A stretch of 64,000 nt of DNA from Flavobacterium sp. LC2016-13 (GTDB lineage: Bacteria; Bacteroidota; Bacteroidia; Flavobacteriales; Flavobacteriaceae): NCBI RefSeq assembly GCF_009707955.1, contig NZ_WMDQ01000003.1:372001-436000 (forward strand), read 5' to 3'. The number at the start of each line of letters is the position of its first letter. Position 1 is the stretch's first letter. Positions 7,644 through 17,007 of the stretch are shown one piece after another. A program made the position numbers and the translations under genes. A model generated the notes under the pieces. The model saw nothing but the letters and a program-made list of their open reading frames with translations, was not told where the DNA came from and made no database searches.

Positions 7644-9074
7644 ATGACTTTTTTTAATAGCGAAATAACATTATTTATTCATATCTATCTAATTCTTATA
7701 CTTGGTTATGCGATATTGATTATGTCGTCCTATCTTATATTAGCTCATCTTTCTACAAGAGAACTAAAGGAATATCTTAAAAAGAACAGTTTTGTAGACT
7801 ATAATGTGCTTCTTACAAGTCAGTTTGCACCAAAACTCTCCCTAATTGCACCTGCTTATAATGAAGCCTTTACCATTGAAGAAAATGTAAAATCTTTACT
7901 TTCCCTAAATTATAATAATTATGATGTAATTGTGGTAAACGACGGTAGTAAAGATAATTCAATGGAAATCCTCATTAAAACCTATGACCTTGTTTTAACA
8001 GATCTGAACATTCACCCAAAAATTAAAACAAAAAAAATCAAAGGTCTTTATACCTCTCGAAATGCTGCTTATAAAAAACTGATCGTTGTTGACAAAGAAA
8101 ATGGCGGTAAAGCCGATGCTCTTAATGTTGGTCTTAACATTGCACAACATCCTTATGTGGTATGCATTGACGTTGATTGTATTTTGGATAAAGATTCGCT
8201 GCTTAAACTGGCAAAACCTTTTCTGGAATCTCACGGAAAGCGCATTATTGCGACTGGCGGCGTTGTGAGAATAGCAAACCAATGTATTATTAAAAATGGA
8301 CGTTTGGTCGAAGTAAATATTCCGGATCTTATGTTGCCAAGAATACAGGTTTTAGAATACCTAAGAGCATTTCTTTTGGGAAGAATGGCTTGGGGCAGAC
8401 TCGATGGATTATTACTTATCAGCGGTGCTTTTGGTGCATTTGATAAAGAAATAGCTTTACTGGCAGGTGGTTACGATACAAAAACAGTAGGCGAAGACAT
8501 GGAACTGGTAGTCAGAATGCGTCGTTATATGCTGGAAAACAAAATCCCTTACTCCATAAGTTATATTCCTGACCCACTTTGCTGGACCGAAGCGCCGGAA
8601 GATTTTAAAATCTTCAAAAAACAACGCAGTCGTTGGATGAGAGGAACAATTGAAACACTTAGCCTTCACAAAAAAATGTTCTTAAATCCTAAATATAAAC
8701 TATTGGGAATGTTAAGTATTCCTTATTGGACATTGTTTGAATTCCTGGCTCCCGCAATAGAATTTATTGGTATTGCGATTACAATCGTGTTTTTTGTATT
8801 CGGTTTAATTCACTGGCATTTTTTCTTTTTACTTTTGCTTTTTGTTTACTGTTTTGCAATTTTATTCTCCGTTATTGCCTTGTACAGTGAGGAGCGTACG
8901 TATCATAAATATCCAAAACAAGCAGACTTTTTTAAGCTGCTTTTAGCTGCTTTCATAGAACCTTTTTATTTCCATCCAATGGCTGTATATGCTGCTTTAA
9001 TTGGTTATAAAGAAAAAATTATGGGAACCAAAGGCTGGGGTGAAATGACAAGAAAAGGCTTTACCAAGAAATAA
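7644..9074 (+). CDS. Family 2 glycosyltransferase, processive polysaccharide synthase type
   Basis: A 476-residue membrane synthase. One helix precedes the GT-A domain and three to four follow it (about 355-430). GT2 motifs: VVNDGSKDNS (nucleotide-sugar binding), VCIDVDCILD (DxD), GEDMELVVRMRRYM (the ED acid motif) and QRSRWMRG (QxxRW), the set seen in BcsA/PgaC/HasA-like processive enzymes. It likely polymerises a sugar at the inner membrane for export through the YaiO-like barrel. No deacetylase (PgaB-like) or c-di-GMP PilZ domain is seen, so the polymer cannot be named. It is the last gene of the cluster and converges with the PL11 gene. Confidence 0.9.
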   Translation: MTFFNSEITLFIHIYLILILGYAILIMSSYLILAHLSTRELKEYLKKNSFVDYNVLLTSQFAPKLSLIAPAYNEAFTIEENVKSLLSLNYNNYDVIVVNDGSKDNSMEILIKTYDLVLTDLNIHPKIKTKKIKGLYTSRNAAYKKLIVVDKENGGKADALNVGLNIAQHPYVVCIDVDCILDKDSLLKLAKPFLESHGKRIIATGGVVRIANQCIIKNGRLVEVNIPDLMLPRIQVLEYLRAFLLGRMAWGRLDGLLLISGAFGAFDKEIALLAGGYDTKTVGEDMELVVRMRRYMLENKIPYSISYIPDPLCWTEAPEDFKIFKKQRSRWMRGTIETLSLHKKMFLNPKYKLLGMLSIPYWTLFEFLAPAIEFIGIAITIVFFVFGLIHWHFFFLLLLFVYCFAILFSVIALYSEERTYHKYPKQADFFKLLLAAFIEPFYFHPMAVYAALIGYKEKIMGTKGWGEMTRKGFTKK

Positions 9075-9089
9075 TAGATTCTAAAAACT

Positions 9090-9125
9090 TTGAACCTTTG
9101 AACCTCAGTTCCTTTGAACCTCAAC
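9090..9125. repeat. Short TTTGAACCT repeat overlapping the PL11 gene end
   Basis: Three close copies of TTTGAACCT lie between the convergent GT2 and PL11 genes. The same unit recurs at 39640-39650. The last codons and stop of PL11 fall inside it. Confidence 0.6.
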
Positions 9126-10973
9126 TAAAACAATATTAGGTTTAGGCGCTGGTTTCATGCCTGCTCCCATATAAAAACTCGTATGTGGCGGCTGATTATA
9201 ACCAACATTTTGCCACGCAATACTCAATCTATATTGCGGATCGTGCATTAAAGTATATTGCCTTATTTCTGTTGGAATTGTCGTAGAATAAATCCTCAAT
9301 TCTTTATTATCTTCAGATCTTAAAATTAATTCTTCTCGCCAGTCTCCCAGAATATCGGCTGAAAGCGTCGGTGTTGATTTTGTGCCATTATTAGATGCCG
9401 CTCCGATTGCCATAAACAATCTTCCCTGGTTGTATTTATCAATATAATTTGAATTTAAAAGTTCTCGTGAAGAATCTCCATCCCAATAAATTAAAAAATT
9501 GGTTGATGTTGGTGCTTTCCCTATTATATTTCCTTTCATATCATGCAAATCCGGAGATCCGGACCACCAGCATTGCGCTCCTTTTATCGTGGAATCTATA
9601 TTATCAGCGACGCCACGACCTACGTCTTCATTAAGAGAATCGGTAAATAAAACCTTCCCATCCGCTGCAGAAAATAATGTAACGCCCGGGCCTTTTGTTC
9701 CGTTTTCGATTTCATGAATTCCAAACGCTTTCAAACCGGGAATATCGGGATCAAGATCAGAAACATGCAAAGCGTCGCCATGTCTAAAACCTGTTGTATA
9801 CAATCCTTTTCCATCATCATCCACACACATCGAACCATAAATGATTTCATCTTTTCCGTCATGATCAACATCCGCAACTGTAAGTCCGTGATTTCCCATT
9901 CCTGAGTATGGATTCTCGGCATCTTTACTATCAAAAATCCATCTCGAAGTAAGTTTACCATTTTTAAAATCCCAAGCCGCTAAAACCGTTCTTCCGTAAT
10001 ATCCTCTGCACATTACCACACTCGGATGAATTCCGTCTAAATACGCAATGCAAGCCGTAAAACGATCAATTCTGTTTCCTTTCGTATCGTTTCCTCCACT
10101 TCCACCTCTTCCGCCCCAGCCAGCGAGATCACCTCTTTCCGGAATATAATCTACAGTTGTAATCAATTTTCCGGTTCTCCCGTCAAAAACCGAAAGATAT
10201 TCCGGACCTTTTAAAATTTTACCTAAAACCGGAGAATCAGGATCACGATCTACCCAATCTTTTGAGGCATCTCCCACAACATTATTTTGACTATCAGTTG
10301 TTCCGTCAGCCGTTTTGCAGACAAATTCTGAAATTCCGTCACCATCCAGATCATACACCATAAATTGAGTATAATGTGCGCCTTCGCGGATATTCTTTCC
10401 AAGATTAATCTGCCATAGAAATTTCCCTTCTAAAGTATAGGCCTGAAATATAGGCGGATCTGTAATTCCTTTAAAAGAATTATCTAAACTTTTTCCTGTC
10501 ATGTGAACAATCAAATCGTATTTTCCATCTCCGTCTAAGTCTCCAACCGAAAGATCATTCGGAATATATCCTTCTACTTCTTTTAATTTAATTGACAAAT
10601 AATCTTTATCAGGACTTTCGGCTGCAATTGTAAAATTTCCTTTCGCTTCCTGCTCTTTTCCTTTTAAAACCGTTTTTACAAACCATGTATTTTCTTCATG
10701 AACATTTGCTTTGATGTCCAGAAAATTGGTAGCACCAACAATAGGTTTTTCATTTAATTTGATTGCTTTTTTAGTACCGCTTTTTCGGTATAAATTAAAA
10801 GCCAAATCATCAGAATCTGTTCCTAAAACGCGCCATCCGATAAAAAAATGATCCTTATTTTTTATGGCAATTATGCCTCGGTCTAAATTTTCCATTTGCC
10901 TTTGAGCGAAAATGGTATTTATCAAAAACAATAAAGCAAACAATAATTTATTCTTTTTAAAAGCTATTTTCAT
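9105..10973 (-). CDS. Rhamnogalacturonan endolyase, PL11
   Basis: A 622-residue secreted lyase that would cleave the rhamnose-galacturonate bond of rhamnogalacturonan I by beta-elimination. A signal peptide (to about NTIFA) is followed by the PL11 beta-sandwich opening (DRGIIAIKNKDHFFIGWRVL) and an eight-bladed propeller with Ca-binding loops such as VGDLDGDGKYDLIVH, VYDLDGDGISEFVCK and VADVDHDGKDEIIYG, as in YesW/YesX. The glycine-rich WGGRGGSGGND stretch is present. Length fits the family. It is the last gene of a three-gene minus-strand group in PUL A. The C-terminus VEVQRN and stop are encoded within a short repeat. Confidence 0.93.
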   Translation of the reverse strand: MKIAFKKNKLLFALLFLINTIFAQRQMENLDRGIIAIKNKDHFFIGWRVLGTDSDDLAFNLYRKSGTKKAIKLNEKPIVGATNFLDIKANVHEENTWFVKTVLKGKEQEAKGNFTIAAESPDKDYLSIKLKEVEGYIPNDLSVGDLDGDGKYDLIVHMTGKSLDNSFKGITDPPIFQAYTLEGKFLWQINLGKNIREGAHYTQFMVYDLDGDGISEFVCKTADGTTDSQNNVVGDASKDWVDRDPDSPVLGKILKGPEYLSVFDGRTGKLITTVDYIPERGDLAGWGGRGGSGGNDTKGNRIDRFTACIAYLDGIHPSVVMCRGYYGRTVLAAWDFKNGKLTSRWIFDSKDAENPYSGMGNHGLTVADVDHDGKDEIIYGSMCVDDDGKGLYTTGFRHGDALHVSDLDPDIPGLKAFGIHEIENGTKGPGVTLFSAADGKVLFTDSLNEDVGRGVADNIDSTIKGAQCWWSGSPDLHDMKGNIIGKAPTSTNFLIYWDGDSSRELLNSNYIDKYNQGRLFMAIGAASNNGTKSTPTLSADILGDWREELILRSEDNKELRIYSTTIPTEIRQYTLMHDPQYRLSIAWQNVGYNQPPHTSFYMGAGMKPAPKPNIVLVEVQRN

Positions 10974-10988
10974 ATTTTATTTTTTTTT

Positions 10989-11110
10989 GTTTCACGCAGA
11001 TTTTAAACAGATCTAAGCTGATTTGCACAGATTTTATTTTCTATTCTTTGCGAACTTTATGATAAATTTTATATTGATCTGCTTAAATCTTTTTAAAATC
11101 TGCGTGAAAC
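10989..11110. repeat. Palindromic intergenic element with 19-bp arms
   Basis: Perfect 19-bp inverted arms (10989-11007 and 11092-11110, outer sequence GTTTCACGCAGATTTTAAA) bracket about 84 bp. It fills the gap between PL11 and its upstream gene. A related fragment with CACGCAGAT occurs at about 47667. No protein is encoded; it looks like a REP/MITE-type element. Confidence 0.75.
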
Positions 11111-11117
11111 TTATAAT

Positions 11118-13244
11118 TTAAAACATCCTTTTAAATCCCTCACTTTGTACTTTCCATGTTCCATCTTTAGGGAAACCCGGGTTTTCTTCTGTCGATCCGT
11201 CCCAACCGCCGCACATCATGGCAACTGCCGTTAAAAGTCCACCGTTTCCGGGCAGATAAAGCGTTAATCTTTCTGCCTGATAATTGTGACCATTTTTTAA
11301 ATATGTATTTGTGGTCACATTCATAAACAAGGCATCAATAGCTTTTTCAGGCATATTTAAACGCGCGGCCGACATCGCTGTCATCGGAAAATCCCAACCC
11401 CAGGTTTTATCCCACGACCAGGTTTTCCAAACCAGATCAAACGTATTCTTCATGATTTTTTTATCTAAAAGAGACGTTTCAGGAAGCATTCCAAAAGTTC
11501 CTAATACCGATGGGTGATCTGTTTTAAATTCTGGATTTGTGTATGAATCTGTAGCACTTTCTGTGGCTAAATAAACCTGATCTGCCACTGGCAACGGAGA
11601 TAATTTAGCTAAAACCGTTTCCCATTTTTCAGGCACTTTCTGGTTTAACTTTTTCTTCCATGAGATTGCCGTTTTCAAAGCCCAGTTCCAATACGCCAAT
11701 TCATAAGTTGGGTTAAAAGTTTCCATCGCCTTAAAGCGTTCTTGTGCCGGAATTACTCCGGGTCCCAAAACATAACGATCGTTTTTAGTATCATAATTTG
11801 CAAACGAAGCCATAAAATCAGCCGTTGCAAAAACGCGTTCGCTGTATAGATTTAAAGTTTTATTTGTTGAATTTGCCCTGTACATTAATTCAGCATAAGT
11901 TATAAAATGCGGCTGTTGCCAAATCAAAAATGAACCTACAGATGACGGACTTTCATTTCCGTCCGGATCTGTCATTTTTTGCCATCTTGCTCCTTCAAAA
12001 CCTTGTCTTTTCGCTATGTTTTTTGCCTTATCAAAAACCTTCTGATACCACGGAAGACTTTTCTCTAATAATTCCGGTCTATTCCAAAGTGCAAAATGAA
12101 CGCCATGCCACCAATGCATTTCTAAATGCGGTTTTCCGTACCAACTGTTATATGTTAAACCTGTTTCCTGTGGCGGAATTTTTCCGGTACATTGTACTTT
12201 GGTTAAATATTGCGACAAAATAACCCTTCGTTCTAATTCTTTCGCACGCGGGTCTGTACTTCCTGAAAAATCTACCGCAGCGCCACTTTTCCAGAATTGT
12301 TCCCAGCCTTTTATACTGCTGTTTTCAATTTCTGCAAAAGAAGAATTTGCTGCTTTTTTATCTGCCAAAGCAAAAAGACAACTTAACTCTAAAGTATTCG
12401 TATTTAATGCTTCAACTGTAAAATAATGATCTGCTATCTTTTTTATCTGCGCATTTCCTTTCCAGTTTAAATTGACATTGTATGAAATACTATCCATAAC
12501 ATGCGTTATAATTGCTTCTGTTTTAGACTTTTCTACAAGAGTACTTTTATAATCTTGTTTTCCTTCCCATTTTGTTCCCATATCTGACCAATCTCCGGTT
12601 GGAAACGGAATTCTCAAACTGATTTTTAAACGTTTTTGCAGCAATAAATCTGATTTGACTTTTACGCCAATTGCATCTTTTTCCTGATGAGAAACCGTTA
12701 AAACCGTTACCTGAATTCCTTCTACTTCAAAAGAACTTTCTATTTCTCCTGTCCATAAATTCAATTTTTGAGAAATCGATTTAATATCTTCAGGTTTTGC
12801 TGCGGTTCCGTCTTTCTTTGTAATTTCAAAACCTAAATTCCCCAATTGCAATAAATGCGGATTTTGCCTGAACCAGTTTACGGCTTCGACTTTTCGTGTT
12901 GGTTCTTTGATCTGAACGGTATACGAAATATCTCTTCCGTATTGTTTATAATCTCTTAATGTTTCTGAGAATTTATAATTATTGGTATTTTTATAACTAT
13001 CCCAACCCCATTCTGACTGTGTTCCAAGCGGGATTCCGTTTTCATATTTTTTTGAAAAAGTCTGTAATCCGGTTGCATCAACTGTAAAAGCAAAAGCTCC
13101 GTTTCCAACAGTCAAAGAAGCCAAAGTATCAATAGCTGAAATTTGAACATTGTGTCTTGTTACCAATGCTTTTCGATCTATTTTCTGTTGCGCCGATACT
13201 GAAATAGAAAATAGAATTGCAATAATTAATTGATATTTTTTCAT
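11118..13244 (-). CDS. Secreted (alpha/alpha)6-barrel glycosidase-like protein, family unassigned
   Basis: A 708-residue exported protein with a clear signal peptide (MKKYQLIIAILFSISVSAQ). The N-terminal half (about 30-300) looks like a beta-sandwich; the second half has features of six-hairpin glycosidases: HLEMHWWHGVHFALWNRPEL, MTDPDGNESPSS, YELAYWNWAL, SWDKTWGWDFPMTAMSAARL and LYLPGNGGLLTAVAMMCGGWDG. This resembles the GH65/GH95 clan layout, but I cannot name the family. It lies between PL11 and a DUF4450-like gene, so a role in trimming rhamnogalacturonan side chains or oligosaccharides is inferred from context. Confidence 0.65.
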   Translation of the reverse strand: MKKYQLIIAILFSISVSAQQKIDRKALVTRHNVQISAIDTLASLTVGNGAFAFTVDATGLQTFSKKYENGIPLGTQSEWGWDSYKNTNNYKFSETLRDYKQYGRDISYTVQIKEPTRKVEAVNWFRQNPHLLQLGNLGFEITKKDGTAAKPEDIKSISQKLNLWTGEIESSFEVEGIQVTVLTVSHQEKDAIGVKVKSDLLLQKRLKISLRIPFPTGDWSDMGTKWEGKQDYKSTLVEKSKTEAIITHVMDSISYNVNLNWKGNAQIKKIADHYFTVEALNTNTLELSCLFALADKKAANSSFAEIENSSIKGWEQFWKSGAAVDFSGSTDPRAKELERRVILSQYLTKVQCTGKIPPQETGLTYNSWYGKPHLEMHWWHGVHFALWNRPELLEKSLPWYQKVFDKAKNIAKRQGFEGARWQKMTDPDGNESPSSVGSFLIWQQPHFITYAELMYRANSTNKTLNLYSERVFATADFMASFANYDTKNDRYVLGPGVIPAQERFKAMETFNPTYELAYWNWALKTAISWKKKLNQKVPEKWETVLAKLSPLPVADQVYLATESATDSYTNPEFKTDHPSVLGTFGMLPETSLLDKKIMKNTFDLVWKTWSWDKTWGWDFPMTAMSAARLNMPEKAIDALFMNVTTNTYLKNGHNYQAERLTLYLPGNGGLLTAVAMMCGGWDGSTEENPGFPKDGTWKVQSEGFKRMF

Positions 13245-13376
13245 TTGATTTAATTGTATAGTTTCGTTTTTGATATTTTTAAATTCAACGCATTTTTGTC
13301 ATCTTTATGAAGGAAGGATGACAAGATTGAGAATAAAGTTCCAAAACATCAGTTTTTAAAGTTTACTATTTTATAA

Positions 13377-16300
13377 TTATCTAATTAGCGTCGCACTCAT
13401 TAAACCAATTACAACATCATTAGCAATTGTTCTTAAAATCAAACTTTTCAGGGTTTTATTTTTATCCAGAGGCAAATCTAAAATAGTTCCTGCACCGCCA
13501 TCAACACCATAATTCGAAAATCCTTTTATAGTTGTAAAATTTTTAAAGGTTCTAGAAATTTCACCTGTTTTAAAATATACTCTTGGTGGTTTTGGTGCAT
13601 CTGTTGTAAATGCAAGTCCGTCAACAAAATAATCCTGCTCAATTGGCCACCAGTTTTCAGGATTTTTTAAAGGCAAAACCTCCGAAGTTCCATCAGTATA
13701 ATTCACTTTTATTTCGCCATTGATCATTCTGCTTTGCATTGGGTTTGTTGTTCCGGCCATCATCAAATAAATATGAGAAGCTTTTCCGTTTAACGGAATA
13801 TTGATGCTTTCTGGAAAATTATCCCACATGGATGTGAAGATGATATTTTTCTGATTTTCATCAGAAGGCGTTTGAAACGGAATTCCGTTTGGAGTTGTAA
13901 TTTGTCCGTTCCCTTTTGCCTTTTCGCGTAAGCCTTTATCATCAATTTTTACAGAAACATTTGGATAACACCAATTTCCAATTCCTTGTTTTGGAAGCTG
14001 TAAAGTCACCGTATTAGGTCTTGGCGATACATATTCGTAATTAAAAATGTCGGTTACTTTTGAATTAAAAAAAGAAGTAAGCGAAATGGTTTCTGCACGT
14101 TTTGATTTATCTAACGGAATATCCCAATTTGTAATTTCTCTTTCCGATTCCGTTATAGCTTTAATATTCAATTCAATAGGTTTCCACCACGATAATTCTC
14201 CTTGACTTAATTCTACAAAAAAGACTTTGTTACCAACCGAATTCACTTTTGCCTTGAGCGCATTATCTGTTTTTGAAATAACACTTAAAACTTGCTGCGG
14301 ATCGTAAAGAGAGATAATTTTTGCCTGAGCCGTTTTGATTTCAAAAATTTCATTAGAAACATAATCCGATTTTGGATTTATATCTTCTAAAGAATTTCCT
14401 TCCCATTTAATGGAAATCTCATAAATAGAATTGTACGGAACTTCAATACTGATTTTTGGTTTTCCGATGCTTTCCGTAACTACTTTCCATGAAACCGTTT
14501 TTCCGTTTACGGAGATATTTTCTACACTTTCAAAAGATGCATCCAAAACTAATTTCAAATTCATTTTTACAGAAAACTGATTTTTAATCCAATATTTTTC
14601 TTCTTTATTTTCTCTTTTAAAATCAATTGAAATATCCGGAATTTCTAAAAAAGCATTATTCCATGTTGAAGGAAAACCGGGTTTAATCGTTAAAACTTCA
14701 GCCAAAGCATCAGGCTGAATTCCGAAAAGACCTTCAACCAAAGTTCGCGATGCCATACCAATTGGATCAGCAAAATCGCGGTACAATTCACCACGTATGG
14801 CATCCTGATATAAAAGTTGCTCAAAACCACCCGGCGAAGCGCCCAAATACATACTTTCTACCAAAGCACTTTCCCACATTTTAAAAGCTTTATCAGCTTG
14901 TCCGCCTTGCCAAAAAGCCAGCGAAGTATGCAATTGTTCGGCCAAAGCCACATTGTTTATCGACCATGTATAAGGCTGCCAATTGGTTGTGCTTATGACA
15001 TACAGATCTTTTTTATCAAGTCCTTCTGCAGAAATAGGAATATGCGGAATCTGAGTATCTACGTAATTCAACATTTGGTAACTCTCAAAAGGAGTTGATA
15101 ATTCTGAATCAATGGTGTGATAAATGCTCCAGATTCCGGGTGTTTCATGCAATAATTTGTTTCCGAGCGCATCTTTATATTCTGCAAAAATTCCTTTATT
15201 CGGAATCCAAAGTTGGGCATTTGTAGCTTTTAGGATTTTGTCTGCTTCTTTTGAAAACGGACTCGGATCTTGTTGTATTTTTTTAGCTGTTTCTGCAACA
15301 ACTTTATTCGCATAATAATTATACGCCGAAGAATGAATTACGCCTCCGCCGCTATATTGCAAAGCGTCGCTCGCCCAAATAGATGCATACGCATCATAAA
15401 GTCCGTCGTTATCAGGATCGAAATTTCGTTTTTCCCAATTTAAATGTCTTTGAATTGTTGGCCACATTTCTTTCATAAACGATGCATCACCAGTCCATTT
15501 AAAATGTCTGAGCATCTGATCTATAAAAACCAAATTCATATCATAATGATGTGCAACGTTATTTTTATTTGGGTTTCGGCTAATATAACCGCTGGTGAAC
15601 ATTGAGGTTCCCATTTCTTCTTTTTGGCGCGCTAAATTCCGAAGAGAATCAAATACAACCGGACCATTTTCAGGAGTTAAAACCTGAGAATTACTATAAC
15701 TCGTAAAATGCGTTTTGGCGCGATCATGCCATCCCAACGGATCTGCGGTATAAGCACCACGCCAGGCATTTAGGTACATTCTCCAGGCAATTGCTCCGTG
15801 CAGATAAGCCGGACTTTCCCAAATTCCGTCAGCTGCAATCGAAAGTGCAGCACCTAAAGTATTGATATAAGGATCCGGAGTTGAGACTTTAACTCTATTG
15901 GCTAAAAGTTGTGTTTCCTGAACTGATTTTTCATAAAGCTGACTCAGGCCTTTTTGAGAAAAATCTATTTTTAAATCTTCGGTAGCAAAGAGCCAATACA
16001 TTGCTTTATCTGCGTTATTTTTTGTTTTTCCTGTAATAACCGGCAACGATTCTGTATTTGAATTATAGAGTTCTAAAGGCGAATTTTGCTGTTTTGCATT
16101 TGCTAAATGTGTTGAAGATTCAGGAAAAAAACCAACCAGACTTTTATTATTTCCTGATTTTTGTTTGTTATTTTCAGAACCGTATTCCAATAAAAAAGAT
16201 TGTTTTTTTAAAGTGTATTTGTTTCCCAGACAGTATTCGGGATGTAAATAAAATACAGATTCAGGATCTGCACCAATATCGCCGTCACGACTAAACTTTT

Positions 16301-16781
16301 TTCCTGTCGCGCCACCAAAAGCCCAAATTATATTGGTATTTTTCGACAAGTTTTTGCTGTAGACTTTTACAATAAATCCCTCTTTTTCTTTTAAGGCAAC
16401 AACATCAATATATAAAGTTGCATTTTCTAAAATTGCATCCTGAATTTCATAATGCATTGTTCCCAGAATATATCGTGTCTCAATTTTAGAAGCTTCCGTA
16501 ATCCATTTACTGGTATTTTCGTTTACAATTCCTAGTTTAAAATCCCCTCCCATTCCGGGCATGTACATTGCAAATTCAGGTAAATCGCCGGTTTCAACCC
16601 TAAATCCGGTATTAGAACCATAAAGTGCACGATTGAATTTTCGCGTACCATTTTTTAATACAAAACTATTTCCGTCGGGCGCATAATGTATTTTACGCAA
16701 GGTTTGTTTCTCCTGTCCAAATGTTAGAATTGAACATAAAAAAGACAGGTAAATTAGGGAATGTAGCATTTTAAATTTCAT
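13377..16781 (-). CDS. Large secreted DUF4450-like protein with six-hairpin glycosidase region
   Basis: A 1134-residue exported protein (signal peptide up to ILTFGQ). The N-terminal 200 residues (RKIHYAPDGNSFVLKNGTRK, FAMYMPGMGGDFKLGI) resemble the DUF4450 family; this is from memory. The middle (about 300-700) has an (alpha/alpha)6 glycosidase look (IAWRMYLNAWRGAYTADPLGWHDRAKTHF, FDPDNDGLYDAYASIWASDALQYSGGG, INNVALAEQLHTSLAFWQGG). The C-terminal third is beta-rich, with a carbohydrate-binding-like domain. First gene of the minus-strand group that ends with PL11. Likely a PUL A glycosidase with no assigned substrate. Confidence 0.65.
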   Translation of the reverse strand: MKFKMLHSLIYLSFLCSILTFGQEKQTLRKIHYAPDGNSFVLKNGTRKFNRALYGSNTGFRVETGDLPEFAMYMPGMGGDFKLGIVNENTSKWITEASKIETRYILGTMHYEIQDAILENATLYIDVVALKEKEGFIVKVYSKNLSKNTNIIWAFGGATGKKFSRDGDIGADPESVFYLHPEYCLGNKYTLKKQSFLLEYGSENNKQKSGNNKSLVGFFPESSTHLANAKQQNSPLELYNSNTESLPVITGKTKNNADKAMYWLFATEDLKIDFSQKGLSQLYEKSVQETQLLANRVKVSTPDPYINTLGAALSIAADGIWESPAYLHGAIAWRMYLNAWRGAYTADPLGWHDRAKTHFTSYSNSQVLTPENGPVVFDSLRNLARQKEEMGTSMFTSGYISRNPNKNNVAHHYDMNLVFIDQMLRHFKWTGDASFMKEMWPTIQRHLNWEKRNFDPDNDGLYDAYASIWASDALQYSGGGVIHSSAYNYYANKVVAETAKKIQQDPSPFSKEADKILKATNAQLWIPNKGIFAEYKDALGNKLLHETPGIWSIYHTIDSELSTPFESYQMLNYVDTQIPHIPISAEGLDKKDLYVISTTNWQPYTWSINNVALAEQLHTSLAFWQGGQADKAFKMWESALVESMYLGASPGGFEQLLYQDAIRGELYRDFADPIGMASRTLVEGLFGIQPDALAEVLTIKPGFPSTWNNAFLEIPDISIDFKRENKEEKYWIKNQFSVKMNLKLVLDASFESVENISVNGKTVSWKVVTESIGKPKISIEVPYNSIYEISIKWEGNSLEDINPKSDYVSNEIFEIKTAQAKIISLYDPQQVLSVISKTDNALKAKVNSVGNKVFFVELSQGELSWWKPIELNIKAITESEREITNWDIPLDKSKRAETISLTSFFNSKVTDIFNYEYVSPRPNTVTLQLPKQGIGNWCYPNVSVKIDDKGLREKAKGNGQITTPNGIPFQTPSDENQKNIIFTSMWDNFPESINIPLNGKASHIYLMMAGTTNPMQSRMINGEIKVNYTDGTSEVLPLKNPENWWPIEQDYFVDGLAFTTDAPKPPRVYFKTGEISRTFKNFTTIKGFSNYGVDGGAGTILDLPLDKNKTLKSLILRTIANDVVIGLMSATLIR

Positions 16782-16883
16782 TCAAAAAGTCGCATTAAAA
16801 ACATTAATTGTTAAGCTATATTTATAAGCCAATTCGTAATTGTTTGATAATTTAATTGCAATTTCATTGTTTTTTTATTTTTT

Positions 16884-16903
16884 ACTATCCTGTACCTACC
16901 TGA
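16884..16903 (-). promoter_or_regulatory. PUL A direct-repeat operator, upstream of the DUF4450-like gene
   Basis: On the minus strand the site reads TCAGGTAGGT followed directly by ACAGGATAGT, a 10-bp direct repeat matching those at 16943, 28104, 32967 and 33198. The second half is close to consensus, the first is degenerate. The expected -7 box 17-18 bp further on is poor here (TGAAATTG), so this is the weakest of the five sites. Confidence 0.5.
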
Positions 16904-16942
16904 TTTTATCAATATAATAATTTAATATTCTTTAATATTTTA

Positions 16943-16962
16943 ACATCATAGTACAGGATACT
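16943..16962 (+). promoter_or_regulatory. PUL A direct-repeat operator, upstream of GH2
   Basis: ACATCATAGT followed by ACAGGATACT (7 of 10 positions identical between halves). Exactly 18 bp separate it from a perfect -7 box TAGTTTTG at 16981-16988, the same spacing as at the susC, GH106 and esterase promoters. Confidence 0.6.
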
Positions 16963-16980
16963 ATATAAAATAAGAACTGC

Positions 16981-16988
16981 TAGTTTTG
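16981..16988 (+). promoter_or_regulatory. -7 box of the GH2 promoter
   Basis: TAGTTTTG is a perfect match to TAnnTTTG and lies 19 bp before the GH2 start codon, 18 bp after the direct-repeat operator. The operator sits where a -33 element would be, which suits an activator. Confidence 0.55.
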
Positions 16989-17007
16989 AAATACTATCTC
17001 ATTAACT

